Shown here: piece after piece, positions 1 through 6,499 of the stretch
Layout of the letters: each line of letters begins with the position of its first letter
How positions within the stretch are numbered: position 1 is the first letter of the stretch
Program-made: the position numbers and the translations under genes
Source of the DNA: Finegoldia magna
GTDB lineage: Bacteria; Bacillota; Clostridia; Tissierellales; Peptoniphilaceae
Length of the DNA stretch: 15,656 bases
Direction: 5' to 3'
Assembly: GCF_018371055.1 (NCBI RefSeq)
Contig: NZ_JAGYZD010000017.1
Location: 1-15,656 of the forward strand
Notes under the pieces: generated by a model
What the model was told of the DNA's origin: nothing
What the model saw: the letters and a program-made list of their open reading frames with translations, nothing else
The model's database searches: none

Positions 1-83
1 TCAAAAATGTGGGTAGGGTTAAAAGATGATTGTTTAATTTTAGTAAGTTTTAATTCATCATTAAATTCTATTTGTGTTTGCAT
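1..83 (-). CDS. N-terminus of a gene running off the left edge; possible 8-oxoguanine DNA glycosylase
   Basis: An ATG at 83-81 shares its A with the TAA stop of the glutamate dehydrogenase gene (TAATG overlap), and the frame stays open for 27 codons to the window edge. The visible protein begins MQTQIEFNDELKL and ends SSFNPTHIF. A GGATGG in the last dehydrogenase codons could serve as a ribosome binding site, so translation is probably coupled. The F-N-P-x-H-I-F stretch resembles the N-terminus of clostridial OGG1-type glycosylases, which continue with E-C-G-Q-C-F-R-W just beyond where this window stops. That match is from memory of the family and rests on about eight residues. That a coupled gene starts here is fairly secure; the product is a guess. 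Confidence 0.5.
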   Translation of the reverse strand, partial: MQTQIEFNDELKLTKIKQSSFNPTHIF

Positions 84-1348
84 TAATACCATCCGCGTAT
101 TTTCATTGTTTTGCTAATCTTTTTGATTGAATGTACATAAGCAGCTTGTCTTAAAGTTATATTAAGCTTTTCAGATAATTCCCAAATTTCATCAAATGAT
201 TTATTAATCAAATAATATTCTTTGTCTCTAACTTCTTCCTCAGACCAATAATATCCAGCTTTGTTTTGTACCCATTCGAAATAAGAAACAGTAACACCAC
301 CTGAGTTTGCTAGAATATCAGGAACAATAACTACATTTTTTTCATTTAAAATTTCATCTGCATCCTTTGTTATAGGTCCATTTGCACCTTCTACAATGAT
401 TTTAGCTTTAATTGAATTAACATTTTCAGTTGTAATTGCATTTTCCAAAGCAGCAGGAATCAAAACATCAACATCAGCTGCGAAAAAATCCTCATTTGAA
501 ATTACTTCGCATCCTTCAATGCTAGCAAAATCTTTTTCTTTCGTTTGAGAGATTTCATAGCATTCTTCAAAATTGAATCCGTCTTCCTTGTGAATTGCAA
601 ATACTCCTCTTTGTTTATTGTATTCCATGATATATTTTACTTTCATGCCATGTTCAAGAACGTATTTTAATGTATAAATCCCAACATTACCTAATCCTTG
701 TATGGCAACAGTTGTTTCTTCTAATTTTTTATTTAAATTTAGAACAGCTTTTTTCGCACTTAAAGCTACTGAAAATCCTGTAGCTTCTGTTCTTCCCAAT
801 GATCCTCCAAATTCAATCGGTTTACCAGTGAAAGTTCCAATTTGATTAGTACCAGTTAATTTGTTGTACTCATCAGCCATCCAACTCATAATTTTTCCGT
901 TTGTATTAACATCTGGAGCTGGAATATCAAAATCTTCTCCTAAATATTTGTACATTCCATCGACAAATCCTCTGGATAATCTTTCCAATTCACCTTCAGA
1001 AAGCTTTGATGGATCTACAATTATTCCACCTTTTCCTCCACCATAAGGTAGATTTGTTACTTGGCATTTAAAAGTCATCCATATCGACAATGCTTTAACT
1101 TCATCCAAGTTAACATCTTCTCTAAATCTCAATCCACCTTTTGTAGGACCCATTGCATTATTATGTTGTGATCTGTATCCTTTGAAGACTTTCATTGATC
1201 CATCATCCATTTTCACTGGAATATTTATTTCAATTACTCTGTAAGGATCTTTCAATAATTCATAAACGCTATCGTCTAATTTTAAAATATCACAAGCTTT
1301 TTTTATTTGATATCTTGCATTTTCTAACGGATTCAATGTTTCTGTCAT
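83..1348 (-). CDS. gdhA: Glutamate dehydrogenase, hexameric Glu/Leu/Phe/Val family
   Basis: A 421-residue catabolic-type glutamate dehydrogenase: glutamate + NAD(P)+ to 2-oxoglutarate + ammonium, cytoplasmic. The family signature around the catalytic lysine is at residues 100-113 (LPYGGGKGG, K106). The substrate-binding GPTKGG is near 67-72, the APDVNT aspartate near 146 and the nucleotide-binding GLGNVG at 218-223. An acidic residue after the second Rossmann strand (E242) suggests NAD+ rather than NADP+; this is inference. I start at the ATG at 1348 rather than the one at 1378: it gives the usual family N-terminus and has GGAG 10 nt upstream (1362-1359), inside the last codons of glyQS. The gene begins 4 nt after the glyQS stop, so the two are almost certainly co-transcribed and probably translationally coupled under the glycine T-box leader. 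In an amino-acid fermenter it would feed glutamate into 2-oxoglutarate-derived pathways. Confidence 0.95.
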   Translation of the reverse strand: MTETLNPLENARYQIKKACDILKLDDSVYELLKDPYRVIEINIPVKMDDGSMKVFKGYRSQHNNAMGPTKGGLRFREDVNLDEVKALSIWMTFKCQVTNLPYGGGKGGIIVDPSKLSEGELERLSRGFVDGMYKYLGEDFDIPAPDVNTNGKIMSWMADEYNKLTGTNQIGTFTGKPIEFGGSLGRTEATGFSVALSAKKAVLNLNKKLEETTVAIQGLGNVGIYTLKYVLEHGMKVKYIMEYNKQRGVFAIHKEDGFNFEECYEISQTKEKDFASIEGCEVISNEDFFAADVDVLIPAALENAITTENVNSIKAKIIVEGANGPITKDADEILNEKNVVIVPDILANSGGVTVSYFEWVQNKAGYYWSEEEVRDKEYYLINKSFDEIWELSEKLNITLRQAAYVHSIKKISKTMKIRGWY

Positions 1349-1352
1349 ATAA

Positions 1353-2750
1353 TTAAAACTCCATTTCTTTATTAACAAATTCTATAATTTCTTCAACTGT
1401 CATTCTCTTTTGTTCCATAGTGTCTCTATCTCTAATAGTAACGGTATTATCTTCTAAAGTATCAAAATCTATCGTTACACAATATGGAGTTCCTGCTTCG
1501 TCTTCTCTTCTATATCTCTTGCCAATTGAACCAGCATCATCAAAATGAGTCATAAAATTCTTTGCTAATTCATTATAAATTTCCATTGCTTTATCATTTA
1601 ATTTTTTAGTTAAAGGAAGAACTGCAACTTTATATGCCGCTAATGCAGGATGAATCTTTAAAACAGTTCTAGTTGAATTGTCTTCTAATTGTTCTTCTTC
1701 ATAAGCATCACACAAGAAAGATAAAAACATTCTGTCAACACCTACAGATGGTTCTATGCAATATGGAATGTATTTTTCGTTTGTAGTTGGGTCCATATAT
1801 TCTAGCTTTTCTCCAGAACCTTCACTGTGTTTTGACAAATCATAATCAGTTCTATCGGCAATTCCCCATAATTCTCCCCATCCAAATGGGAATAGATATT
1901 CAAAATCTGTTGTAGCTTTTGAGTAGAATGATAGTTCTTCTTGTTCGTGGTCTCTAAGTCTTAAGTTTTCTTCTTTCATTCCTAAATTTAATAAAAATTC
2001 TTTACAGAAATTTCTCCAATATTCGAACCATTCCAAATCAGTGCCAGGTTCACAGAAGAATTCTAATTCCATTTGTTCAAATTCTCTTGTTCTAAAAATA
2101 AAGTTACCTGGAGTGATTTCGTTTCTGAAAGATTTACCTATTTGACCAATTCCAAAAGGAATTTTCTTTCTTGAAGTTCTTTGAACATTTTTGAAATTCA
2201 CAAAAATACCTTGTGCAGTTTCAGGTCTCAAATAAATTTCTGATTTGTTATCTTCAGTAACCCCTTGGAAAGTTTTGAACATCAAGTTGAATTTTCTGAT
2301 ATCTGTAAAATTGTGTTTACCACATTCAGGACATTTTATGTCTTCTTTTTCTATAATATCTAACAATTCTTGTTCTGATTTTCCATCTAATCCAGTTATT
2401 TCTTCATTTTTTTCATTCATGAAATAATCTTCAATTAATTTATCAGCTCTAAATCTAGATTTACATTCTTTACAGTCGATTAATGGGTCTGAGAATCCAC
2501 CAACATGACCAGAAACCACCCAAGTTTGAGGATTCATAAGTATAGCAGCATCCAAGCCAACATTGTAAGGACTTTGTTGGATGAATTTTTTCCACCAAGC
2601 TCTTTTGATATTATTCTTGATTTCAACACCTAAAGAACCATAGTCCCAAGTATTTGATAATCCTCCATAAATTTCACTACCAGGAAATATTATTCCCCTT
2701 GATTTACATAAGCTCACTATTTTTTCCATAGTTTTTTCTTCGTTTTTCAT
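1353..2750 (-). CDS. glyQS: Glycine--tRNA ligase, single-chain (alpha2 dimer) type
   Basis: A 465-residue class II glycyl-tRNA synthetase of the archaeal/eukaryotic-like homodimeric type, not the two-subunit GlyQ/GlyS type of Bacillus subtilis. It charges tRNA-Gly in the cytoplasm. Visible parts in order: the N-terminal core with FPGSEIYGG (about 22-30); an inserted zinc-ribbon-like pair, C93-x2-C96 and C140-x2-C143; motif 2 with FRNE at 208-211 and [11 protein letters not shown] at 220-230; motif 3 in the segment reading IEPSVGVDR; and a C-terminal anticodon-binding domain starting near [14 protein letters not shown] and ending with the HIGH-like GKRYRREDE and TIRDRD segments. I choose the ATG at 2750, not 2762. 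The upstream ATG runs straight into GGAGGG (2760-2755), which is the ribosome binding site for 2750 with a slightly short spacing. Expression is controlled by the T-box leader immediately upstream. Confidence 0.95.
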   Translation of the reverse strand: MKNEEKTMEKIVSLCKSRGIIFPGSEIYGGLSNTWDYGSLGVEIKNNIKRAWWKKFIQQSPYNVGLDAAILMNPQTWVVSGHVGGFSDPLIDCKECKSRFRADKLIEDYFMNEKNEEITGLDGKSEQELLDIIEKEDIKCPECGKHNFTDIRKFNLMFKTFQGVTEDNKSEIYLRPETAQGIFVNFKNVQRTSRKKIPFGIGQIGKSFRNEITPGNFIFRTREFEQMELEFFCEPGTDLEWFEYWRNFCKEFLLNLGMKEENLRLRDHEQEELSFYSKATTDFEYLFPFGWGELWGIADRTDYDLSKHSEGSGEKLEYMDPTTNEKYIPYCIEPSVGVDRMFLSFLCDAYEEEQLEDNSTRTVLKIHPALAAYKVAVLPLTKKLNDKAMEIYNELAKNFMTHFDDAGSIGKRYRREDEAGTPYCVTIDFDTLEDNTVTIRDRDTMEQKRMTVEEIIEFVNKEMEF

Positions 2751-2754
2751 AAAA

Positions 2755-2760
2755 CCCTCC
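2755..2760 (-). promoter_or_regulatory. Ribosome binding site deciding the glyQS start
   Basis: GGAGGG lies 4-5 nt before the ATG at 2750. Because it forms codons 2-3 of the longer open frame starting at 2762, it argues that the longer frame is not the one used. Confidence 0.75.
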
Positions 2761-2774
2761 ATTTTTTTGAATAA

Positions 2775-2804
2775 TAAAAAATCCCCGAAGTAAAACTTCA
2801 GGGA
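2775..2804 (-). terminator. T-box-controlled intrinsic terminator
   Basis: Minus-strand CCCTGAAG, loop TTTTA, CTTCGGGG form an 8-bp stem with one G-U pair, followed by TTTTTT. The 5' arm overlaps the antiterminator pairing, which makes this the regulated terminator of the leader. Confidence 0.9.
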
Positions 2805-2958
2805 CGAAATGTATTTTCCGCGGTTCCACCCTAATTATGATAAAACATCACTCTTAGAATTATTAGCTCCAGACTGCCGTTATAACTTGTTAATTTTCAC
2901 CATACATTAACTCTCTGTAATTGTTATATTATTTATCCTTCTTCGCTTTTCAATATTC
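2775..2958 (-). ncRNA. Glycine-specific T-box riboswitch leader of glyQS-gdhA
   Basis: A tRNA-sensing leader of about 180 nt between the promoter and glyQS. The T-box consensus AGGGTGGAACCGCGG is at 2832-2818. Its UGGA is complementary to the UCCA 3' end expected of tRNA-Gly, whose discriminator base is U73. In Stem I, TATAAC pairs with GTTATA, and an AGAGAG motif and a hairpin (GTTAAT/ATTAAC) carry the distal part. The specifier GGC (glycine) is at 2878-2876, directly after the 3' strand of that stem. AGGG of the T-box can pair with CCCT at 2804-2800, and the same CCCT forms the 5' arm of the terminator, so antiterminator and terminator exclude each other. The leader is short, without obvious Stem II elements, as is usual for glycine T-boxes. 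Uncharged tRNA-Gly should stabilise the antiterminator and allow expression. Confidence 0.95.
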
Positions 2959-2964
2959 ATATAA

Positions 2965-2993
2965 ATTATATCATAAATTTACAAAAATGTTAA
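2965..2993 (-). promoter_or_regulatory. SigA-type promoter for the glyQS-gdhA operon
   Basis: TTAACA (2993-2988) and a perfect TATAAT (2970-2965) are separated by 17 nt, placing the transcription start near 2958, at the 5' end of the T-box leader. The -35 hexamer lies inside the last codons of the SRAP gene, which stops at 2979. Confidence 0.8.
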
Positions 2994-3563
2994 TTGACTA
3001 TCCGATAAATTTTCCATATCTAAGTCAATAAAATTTGTCAACAAAAACTCGTGAATTTCTTTGGAATTTTCTCCGTACAAATATGTTTGTTCAAAAGATT
3101 GCGGCAATATAATTGGCATTCTAGTATGAATATCAGATATTGATCCTTTAGCCTCTGTAGTGAGCATACTCACATGTCTTATACTGGTTTCTTGACTTTT
3201 ATATTCTCTGAAAATACCTGCGATAGAAAATATTTTTTGATTCGTAACAGTTAATCTGTACTTATCTTTGTTTTTCTGATTCCACTCAAAAAATGCAGTA
3301 GCAGGAATCAAACATCTTCTGTATTCGAAATCTTCCTTGAAAAACTTTGAAGTATAAATCTTTTCGATTCTAGAATTTATTATAGATTTTTTCATAAAAT
3401 CAACGTCAATTCCCCACCTCATATAATCAAAATCATCACATAAAGTTAAAATTTGTTGCCCAGGGAATACTTCTGTTTTTGGATTAAATTTTGCGATATG
3501 TTTTTTATTGTATCTTTTTAATAAATCAAGTTTACTTATATTCAGTTCAAATCTAGAACACAA
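2979..3563 (-). CDS. SRAP-domain abasic-site protein (YedK/HMCES family), TTG start
   Basis: A 194-residue SOS-response-associated peptidase-family protein. Family members crosslink through the alpha-amino group and thiol of an N-terminal cysteine to abasic sites in single-stranded DNA, shielding the lesion. All key residues are visible if translation begins at TTG 3563-3561: C2 in MCSRF, N63 in NSRIE, E93 in FFEW and H146 in HTRMP. The longest open frame instead starts at a GTG (3572) and would put the cysteine at position 5, incompatible with an N-terminal catalytic cysteine. That GTG also forms part of the ribosome binding site. The usual MCGRF reads MCSRF here, a conservative change. The gene sits alone between the lgt terminator and the glyQS promoter, with only about 25 nt upstream, so I see no dedicated promoter. 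It may depend on read-through from lgt. Confidence 0.9.
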   Translation of the reverse strand: MCSRFELNISKLDLLKRYNKKHIAKFNPKTEVFPGQQILTLCDDFDYMRWGIDVDFMKKSIINSRIEKIYTSKFFKEDFEYRRCLIPATAFFEWNQKNKDKYRLTVTNQKIFSIAGIFREYKSQETSIRHVSMLTTEAKGSISDIHTRMPIILPQSFEQTYLYGENSKEIHEFLLTNFIDLDMENLSDSQLTFL

Positions 3564-3567
3564 ATAT

Positions 3568-3576
3568 ATCACCTCT
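3568..3576 (-). promoter_or_regulatory. Ribosome binding site supporting the TTG start of the SRAP gene
   Basis: AGAGGTGAT closely matches the anti-Shine-Dalgarno complement AGGAGGTGAT. Its GAGG core lies 8 nt before TTG 3563, an ideal distance. The GTG at 3572-3570 is part of this motif and therefore cannot be served by it. Confidence 0.8.
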
Positions 3577-3586
3577 TTTATATTTG

Positions 3587-3619
3587 TAAAAAGCCAGATG
3601 ATTTACTTTTCATCTGACT
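3587..3619 (-). terminator. Intrinsic terminator at the end of lgt
   Basis: AGTCAGATGA and TCATCTGGCT form a 10-bp stem with one G-U pair around an 8-nt loop, followed by a short T run (TTTTT). The 5' arm encodes the last lgt codons and the lgt stop lies in the loop. It likely ends the hflX-lgt transcript, although the T run is short and leakage into the SRAP gene is plausible. Confidence 0.75.
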
Positions 3620-4349
3620 TAATAATTTGCTTTTTGTATTTAATTTGTAAAATTATTCCTGCAATTACAATTGCAATACTCACTAATTGACTCACTCTTA
3701 ATGCTCCAATGTACAAACTATCAGTTCTGAGTCCTTCTACAAAAAATCTCAATATTCCGTATAAAATCATGTATAGACTTGTTATTTGTCCATTAAATTT
3801 CTTCTTATTCTTGAATATATACACCAATATTAAAAATATTATAAAATCGCCAAGAGATTCGTACAAGAATGTAGGATGAACTTTTACACCATCTATTGTA
3901 ATTGCCCAGGGAAGATTAGTTGGAGTACCATAAGCTTCCTTATTTATAAAATTACCCCATCTACCTATTGCTTGTCCCAGTGCAATCGCCGGCATAAAAA
4001 TATCCAGCATCTTCAAAAATTTAAGATTTTTCTTCTTACAAATAACATAACAAGTAATAACTGCGGCAATTATTCCTCCATAAATCGCCAATCCGCCACC
4101 GCGAATATCGATGATTTCTCCTAAATTTTTGGAATAATAATCCCATTCAAATATTACATAATAAGCCCTTGCTCCTACAATTGCAAGAGGAAGTGCCCAA
4201 ACTAAAATGTCCAATATGGTATTTTCTGAAATATTTTCTAATTTGGCTAACTTTACAGCTACTACATAGCCTAAAATCACCCCTAAAGTAATCAATATTC
4301 CATACCACATTATATCTATTCCAAAAATAGAAAAAGCTACCCTGTCCAT
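3603..4349 (-). CDS. lgt: Phosphatidylglycerol--prolipoprotein diacylglyceryl transferase
   Basis: A 248-residue integral membrane enzyme that moves diacylglycerol from phosphatidylglycerol to the lipobox cysteine of prolipoproteins, the first step of lipoprotein maturation. The Lgt signature GRWGNFINKEAYG is at residues 129-141 (R130, N133, E137), preceded by GGGLAIYGG at 84-92 and followed by HPTFLYES at 158-165. About seven hydrophobic segments alternate with short loops, and the C-terminus is basic, as in the family. The ATG at 4349 lies 2 nt after the yebC stop with no strong ribosome binding site of its own, so translation probably depends on coupling to yebC. It is the last gene of the hflX-yigZ-nadE-yebC-lgt run. 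One likely substrate, a lipoprotein solute-binding protein, is encoded at 13136-14464. Confidence 0.96.
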   Translation of the reverse strand: MDRVAFSIFGIDIMWYGILITLGVILGYVVAVKLAKLENISENTILDILVWALPLAIVGARAYYVIFEWDYYSKNLGEIIDIRGGGLAIYGGIIAAVITCYVICKKKNLKFLKMLDIFMPAIALGQAIGRWGNFINKEAYGTPTNLPWAITIDGVKVHPTFLYESLGDFIIFLILVYIFKNKKKFNGQITSLYMILYGILRFFVEGLRTDSLYIGALRVSQLVSIAIVIAGIILQIKYKKQIIKSDEK

Positions 4350-4351
4350 TT

Positions 4352-5077
4352 TTATTCATTATCCCAGTTATGACTTACTTGTTGAACGTCATCACTATCT
4401 TCTAGATTATCGATTAATTTTTCCATTTTATCAACATTGGATTCGTCGTTGATTTTAACGTAATTTGATGGTTCATAAACCAAATCAGATTTTACAAATT
4501 TGTATCCTTTATCCAATAAAGTGTCTCTCACTTGTGCAAAATCTTCCATAGCTGTGTTGATTACAAAAATTCCATCATCAGCTTCAAAATCTTCTGCACC
4601 AGCATCTAAACTGTCCATCATAACTTCTTCTTCATCCAACGATTCTGCTTCAATTAATAACAGCCCTTTTCTTTGGAACATAAATGATACAGAACCATTT
4701 TGTCCAAGATTTCCACCGAATTTATCAAAATAATGTCTAACATCTGAAGCAGTTCTATTTCTGTTATCTGTTAAGCATTCAACTATAACAGCTACCCCTT
4801 CTGGACCGTATCCTTCATAAACGATGTTTTCGTAGTTTGCAGAATCTCCGTCGCCACTAGCTTTTTTGATAGCTCTGTCGATATTATCATTAGGCATGTT
4901 TTCTGCACGAGCTTTTTCTATAACAGATTTTAAGCTAGGATTGTATTCAGGATCAGCTCCACCTTCTCTAACAGCAACAGTTATCGCTCTTGCCATTTTT
5001 GTGAATACTTTACCTCTTCTAGCATCTTCACTACCTTTTTTGTTTTTTATTTTGCTCCATTTATTATGTCCTGACAT
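4352..5077 (-). CDS. yebC: YebC/PmpR family protein (TACO1-like)
   Basis: A 241-residue cytoplasmic protein of the YebC/TACO1 family. Members have been described as DNA-binding regulators and, more recently, as ribosome-associated factors that help translate polyproline stretches; the role here cannot be told from sequence. The N-terminus MSGHNKWSKIKNKKG, the following DARRGKVFTKMARAI and the mid-protein YEGYGPEGVAVIVECLTDNRNRT are diagnostic. FGGNLGQNGSVSFMF marks the domain 2/3 junction. The length is standard. The ribosome binding site AAGGA (5091-5087) overlaps the nadE stop codon and lies 9 nt before the ATG, so the two genes are tightly packed. lgt begins 2 nt downstream. Confidence 0.96.
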   Translation of the reverse strand: MSGHNKWSKIKNKKGSEDARRGKVFTKMARAITVAVREGGADPEYNPSLKSVIEKARAENMPNDNIDRAIKKASGDGDSANYENIVYEGYGPEGVAVIVECLTDNRNRTASDVRHYFDKFGGNLGQNGSVSFMFQRKGLLLIEAESLDEEEVMMDSLDAGAEDFEADDGIFVINTAMEDFAQVRDTLLDKGYKFVKSDLVYEPSNYVKINDESNVDKMEKLIDNLEDSDDVQQVSHNWDNE

Positions 5078-5089
5078 AAAATCACATCC

Positions 5090-5815
5090 TTAATATTTAT
5101 TTCTATCGAACTCAAATGATTTCGCAAATTTTCTTTTGTGTTCGCTTTGTCTTATTTTTTTATCAATCAAATCTTTGGATTTAGTTTCAGAATTATTCAT
5201 CAAATAATTATCTAGCTCTTCGTAAGTGAATCCAAACTCATCTTCATCTGTTTGACCTTCCCACAAACCAGCACTAGGTTTTTTATTTATAATTATATCT
5301 GGAACTCCCAAAACTTTTGCCATTTCGAAAATATCTGTTTTGTACAAATTCAAAAGTGGCATTAAATCAGCTCCACTGTCGCCGTACTTTGTAAAATATC
5401 CAGTCATAAATTCAGAACGATTTGATCCAGATAGCACCATATAACCATTGTTTTGAGCATAATAGTACAAAGTCAACATTCTAAGCCTTGGCTTAATGTT
5501 TGATACAGCCATTTCTACAGAAGTTTTCTCAAAAGTTTGTATCAATGCATCGAACCCATCGTTCAAATCTACTTTCTTACAATTCAAATCAATCGCTTCT
5601 GCTAATATTCTAGCATCTTCTTCGTCTTTGGGATTGCTTTTTATTGGCATAATCAAACCTAAGGCGTTATCCCCAAAAGCTTTTTTGCACAGACAAGCTA
5701 ACACAGCACTGTCGATTCCACCGCTAATTCCAAAAACAGCTCCTTTTAGATTAGCTGATTCGACTTCTTCTTTTATCCATTTTATTATATCTTCACATAA
5801 TTTTGCGTAATCCAT
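5090..5815 (-). CDS. nadE: NH3-dependent NAD+ synthetase
   Basis: A 241-residue enzyme that amidates nicotinate adenine dinucleotide to NAD+ using ATP and ammonia, the last step of NAD synthesis. The PP-loop ATP-binding motif SGGIDS is at residues 31-36. The nicotinate-dinucleotide site segments follow: GSNRSEFMTGYFTKYGDSGAD, then KPSAGLWEGQTDEDEFGF near the C-terminal third. There is no N-terminal glutaminase (nitrilase) domain, so it must use free ammonia, which glutamate dehydrogenase activity in this amino-acid fermenter could supply (inference). The start at ATG 5815 has AAGGTGG a few nt upstream. It lies 39 nt after yigZ and 12 nt before yebC, inside the same minus-strand run. Confidence 0.96.
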   Translation of the reverse strand: MDYAKLCEDIIKWIKEEVESANLKGAVFGISGGIDSAVLACLCKKAFGDNALGLIMPIKSNPKDEEDARILAEAIDLNCKKVDLNDGFDALIQTFEKTSVEMAVSNIKPRLRMLTLYYYAQNNGYMVLSGSNRSEFMTGYFTKYGDSGADLMPLLNLYKTDIFEMAKVLGVPDIIINKKPSAGLWEGQTDEDEFGFTYEELDNYLMNNSETKSKDLIDKKIRQSEHKRKFAKSFEFDRNKY

Positions 5816-5854
5816 TTTAATCCACCTTCAAATTTTATCACAATTTACATCATT

Positions 5855-6499
5855 TTAAAATATTAACTTACCATTTAAAGATGATTGGTAAGTAAATTCA
5901 ATCATTGTAAACTTTATGTTATCGCTTGTTAAATCAATTAACTTATTTTCTATTTCCTCATATTTATCTTCATCTAGTAATATATCGAACACAACTTTGT
6001 CTGAGTATTGTTTATCAGCTACGTAAATATCATTATTCATCAGAAAGTTTTCAATACTACCAACATTGGTGTAGTCAAATTCTATCTGAAAATTTCTAAA
6101 TATTTTCTTATCTACGATAACCGACTCATTCAAACACTCACTAGAAGCTTTTGTGTATGCTCTTATGAGTCCACCTGCTCCAAGTTTGATTCCGCCATAG
6201 TATCTTGTAACAACTACACAAACATTAGTCAAATCTTCTTTTTTAATTACTTCAAGAATTGGAATACCTGCTGTTTGTGAAGGCTCACCGTCGTCATCAA
6301 ATCTCTGAATTAATTTGTCCTCTCCAATGATATAAGCAGAACAATTGTGAGTTGCATTACTGTATTTTATTTTTATACTATCCACAAATTCCAATGCCTC
6401 TTCTTCTGATTCAACGAACTTACAATTTCCGATAAATTCTGATTTGTTAATCACAAACGAAAAAGGTATGCTTTTGTGAATACTTCTATAATTTTTCAT
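5855..6499 (-). CDS. yigZ: IMPACT/YigZ family protein (UPF0029)
   Basis: A 214-residue YigZ/YvyE-family protein related to the eukaryotic translation regulator IMPACT; its bacterial function is not settled. The N-terminal UPF0029 domain holds the conserved KSEFIG, ATHNCSAYIIG, RFDDDGEPSQTAG and TRYYGGIKLGAGGLIRAY segments. The C-terminal third is the smaller ferredoxin-like domain typical of the longer family form. I start at ATG 6499 rather than 6514, because GAGGAA sits 7 nt before 6499. The start lies inside the hflX coding region (14 nt overlap including the hflX TAG), implying coupled translation. Confidence 0.93.
   Translation of the reverse strand: MKNYRSIHKSIPFSFVINKSEFIGNCKFVESEEEALEFVDSIKIKYSNATHNCSAYIIGEDKLIQRFDDDGEPSQTAGIPILEVIKKEDLTNVCVVVTRYYGGIKLGAGGLIRAYTKASSECLNESVIVDKKIFRNFQIEFDYTNVGSIENFLMNNDIYVADKQYSDKVVFDILLDEDKYEEIENKLIDLTSDNIKFTMIEFTYQSSLNGKLIF

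Noticed and set aside
4147..4359. 70-codon minus-strand frame overlapping the start of lgt
   Set aside because: It is an out-of-frame shadow of lgt beginning in the yebC stop region, with non-protein-like composition.
5816..5854. TGATAAAAT as a promoter for nadE
   Set aside because: The implied start would fall on the nadE ribosome binding site and no -35 element is present.
5868..5898. 8-bp inverted repeat (ACTTACCA/TGGTAAGT) at the end of yigZ, considered as a terminator
   Set aside because: The loop is long and no continuous T run follows on the minus strand, and nadE 39 nt downstream appears to be in the same run of genes.
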